A DNA stretch of 14,660 nt. It comes from Clostridia bacterium (lineage in GTDB: Bacteria > Bacillota > Clostridia > Christensenellales > Aristaeellaceae). The notes under the pieces are model-generated. The model was not told the DNA's origin and searched no databases. It saw nothing but the letters and a program-made list of their open reading frames with translations. Shown one piece after another: positions 13,831-14,660 of this stretch. The translations under genes and the position numbers were made by a program. The stretch spans positions 1-14,660 of the forward strand of contig JAFPYA010000045.1 in the NCBI GenBank assembly GCA_017412445.1, given 5' to 3'. Numbering within the stretch: position 1 is the stretch's first letter; every line of letters begins with the position of its first letter.

Positions 13831-14660
13831 GTGCTGGATTACGAATTTGAAACTACGAACTTTGCGACCATAAAGGTCATTGGCGTGGGTGGCGCCGGAA
13901 CGAACGCCGTCAATCGCATGGTTGACAGCGGCTTAAGAGGAGTCGAGTTTATCGCGGTAAACACCGATAAGCAGGCGCTTGCGCTTTCAAAGGCTTCAAA
14001 TAAGGTACAAATCGGCGAAAAGCTGACCAAGGGTCTCGGCGCGGGCGCAAATCCCGAGGTGGGCAAGCGCGCCGCTGAGGAGAGCCGCGATGAATTGAGC
14101 GCGCTCGTGCAGGGTGCGGACCTCGTGTTTGTTACCTGCGGCATGGGCGGCGGTACCGGCACAGGCGCGGCGCCCGTGATAGCGGAGGTCGCCCGTGAGC
14201 AGGGCATACTCACCATTGGCGTAGTGTCAAAGCCCTTCCTCTTTGAAGGCCGTCAGCGCATGAAGAACGCCGAAAAAGGCATCGCCGAGCTTAAAACCAA
14301 CGTGGATACGCTCGTGGTCGTGCCCAACGACAGGCTGCTTCAGATAGTTAATAAGGCGACTACCATGTCCGATGCGTTCAGAATCGCGGACGACACGCTG
14401 CGCCAGGGCATTCAGGGCATTTCCGATCTTATTGCGCTGCCCGCCATGATAAACCTCGACTTTGCCGACGTGCGCACGGTCATGGAATCCCGCGGCATGG
14501 CTCACATGGGCATTGGCACCGGCAGCGGAGAGAACAGGCTGATCGAGGCCGCCAAGGCTGCCATTTCCAGCCCGATGCTTGAAACCTCCATCGACGGTGC
14601 GAGGGCTGTGCTTATCAACGTGACCGGCTCCAGCGACATGACGCTGCTCGAGGTCAACGA
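13831..14660 (+). CDS. ftsZ: cell division GTPase FtsZ, truncated by the window edge
   Basis: Tubulin homologue that polymerises into the Z ring and organises the divisome. The frame is open to the right edge: 276 codons are visible of a usual 350-400. Motifs: IKVIGVGGAGTNAVNRM (14-30), NTDKQAL (44-50), tubulin signature GMGGGTGTGAAP (104-115), VPNDRLL (164-170), and the T7 synergy loop NLDFADVRTVM (208-218), which completes the neighbour's GTPase site in the polymer. All GTP-binding elements are intact. Start is GTG 13831, supported by AAGGGGG (13817-13823) seven bases upstream; an ATG at 13824 is out of frame. Separated from ftsA by 22 bases and presumably co-transcribed. The C-terminal FtsA-binding peptide is not visible. 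Confidence 0.97.
   Translation, partial: MLDYEFETTNFATIKVIGVGGAGTNAVNRMVDSGLRGVEFIAVNTDKQALALSKASNKVQIGEKLTKGLGAGANPEVGKRAAEESRDELSALVQGADLVFVTCGMGGGTGTGAAPVIAEVAREQGILTIGVVSKPFLFEGRQRMKNAEKGIAELKTNVDTLVVVPNDRLLQIVNKATTMSDAFRIADDTLRQGIQGISDLIALPAMINLDFADVRTVMESRGMAHMGIGTGSGENRLIEAAKAAISSPMLETSIDGARAVLINVTGSSDMTLLEVN

Noticed and set aside
1..14660. Mobile elements, CRISPR arrays, tRNA or rRNA genes, prophage or defence genes.
   Set aside because: Looked for across both strands; no transposase, integrase, regularly spaced repeat array or cloverleaf-like sequence was seen, and the genes are core functions.

Overview
The window is a stretch of core bacterial chromosome from what looks like a Gram-positive, low-oxygen Bacillota/Clostridia-type organism. 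The support is as follows: nearly every gene is on the + strand and tightly packed with ATGA-type overlaps; ribosome binding sites are strong AGGAGG-like sites; promoters are SigA-like; an MraZ/MurE/MraY/MurD/FtsA/FtsZ division block is present; and there is a second uracil-DNA glycosylase of a kind I associate with Clostridia. MurE carries a DNPR motif, so the peptidoglycan is probably of the meso-diaminopimelate type. Base composition is moderately GC-rich and isoleucine ATA codons are common. I cannot name the species; an uncultured gut clostridial lineage is my guess.

Positions 1-5331 form one long, probably co-transcribed housekeeping array: the end of typA (ribosome-associated GTPase), recF (recombination mediator), a small secreted protein, a Cof-type HAD phosphatase, trmL (tRNA wobble 2'-O-methyltransferase), a 72-residue membrane protein, a family-4 Fe-S uracil-DNA glycosylase, a second uracil-DNA-glycosylase-fold protein that has lost the Fe-S cysteines, and a two-domain GNAT-like protein. 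Several junctions overlap by 4-17 bases, so translation is probably coupled. Three of the nine genes belong to DNA repair families.

Positions 5332-6530 hold a short two-gene unit: a protein with two four-cysteine zinc ribbons and a very acidic tail, then a calcineurin-like metallophosphoesterase. It is closed by a clear intrinsic terminator, followed about 80 bases later by a second terminator-like hairpin.

Positions 6697-6882 are the control region of the division operon. It has two perfect DnaA boxes in direct repeat, an AT-rich stretch, three 10-base-spaced GTRGRA repeats that fit an MraZ operator, an extended -10 promoter overlapping them, and a strong ribosome binding site.

Positions 6883-14660 are a shortened division and cell wall (dcw) cluster: mraZ, ftsL-like, murE, mraY, murD, ftsQ/divIB-like, then ftsA and ftsZ. 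The last two also have their own textbook SigA promoter. ftsZ runs off the right edge. Genes normally found in this cluster (rsmH, ftsI, murF, ftsW, murG) are absent from it. I see no mobile element, CRISPR array, tRNA or rRNA, and no wholly new system. The most unusual points are the DnaA boxes beside the MraZ operator, the pared-down dcw order, the atypical FtsA nucleotide-binding motifs and the paired glycosylases.
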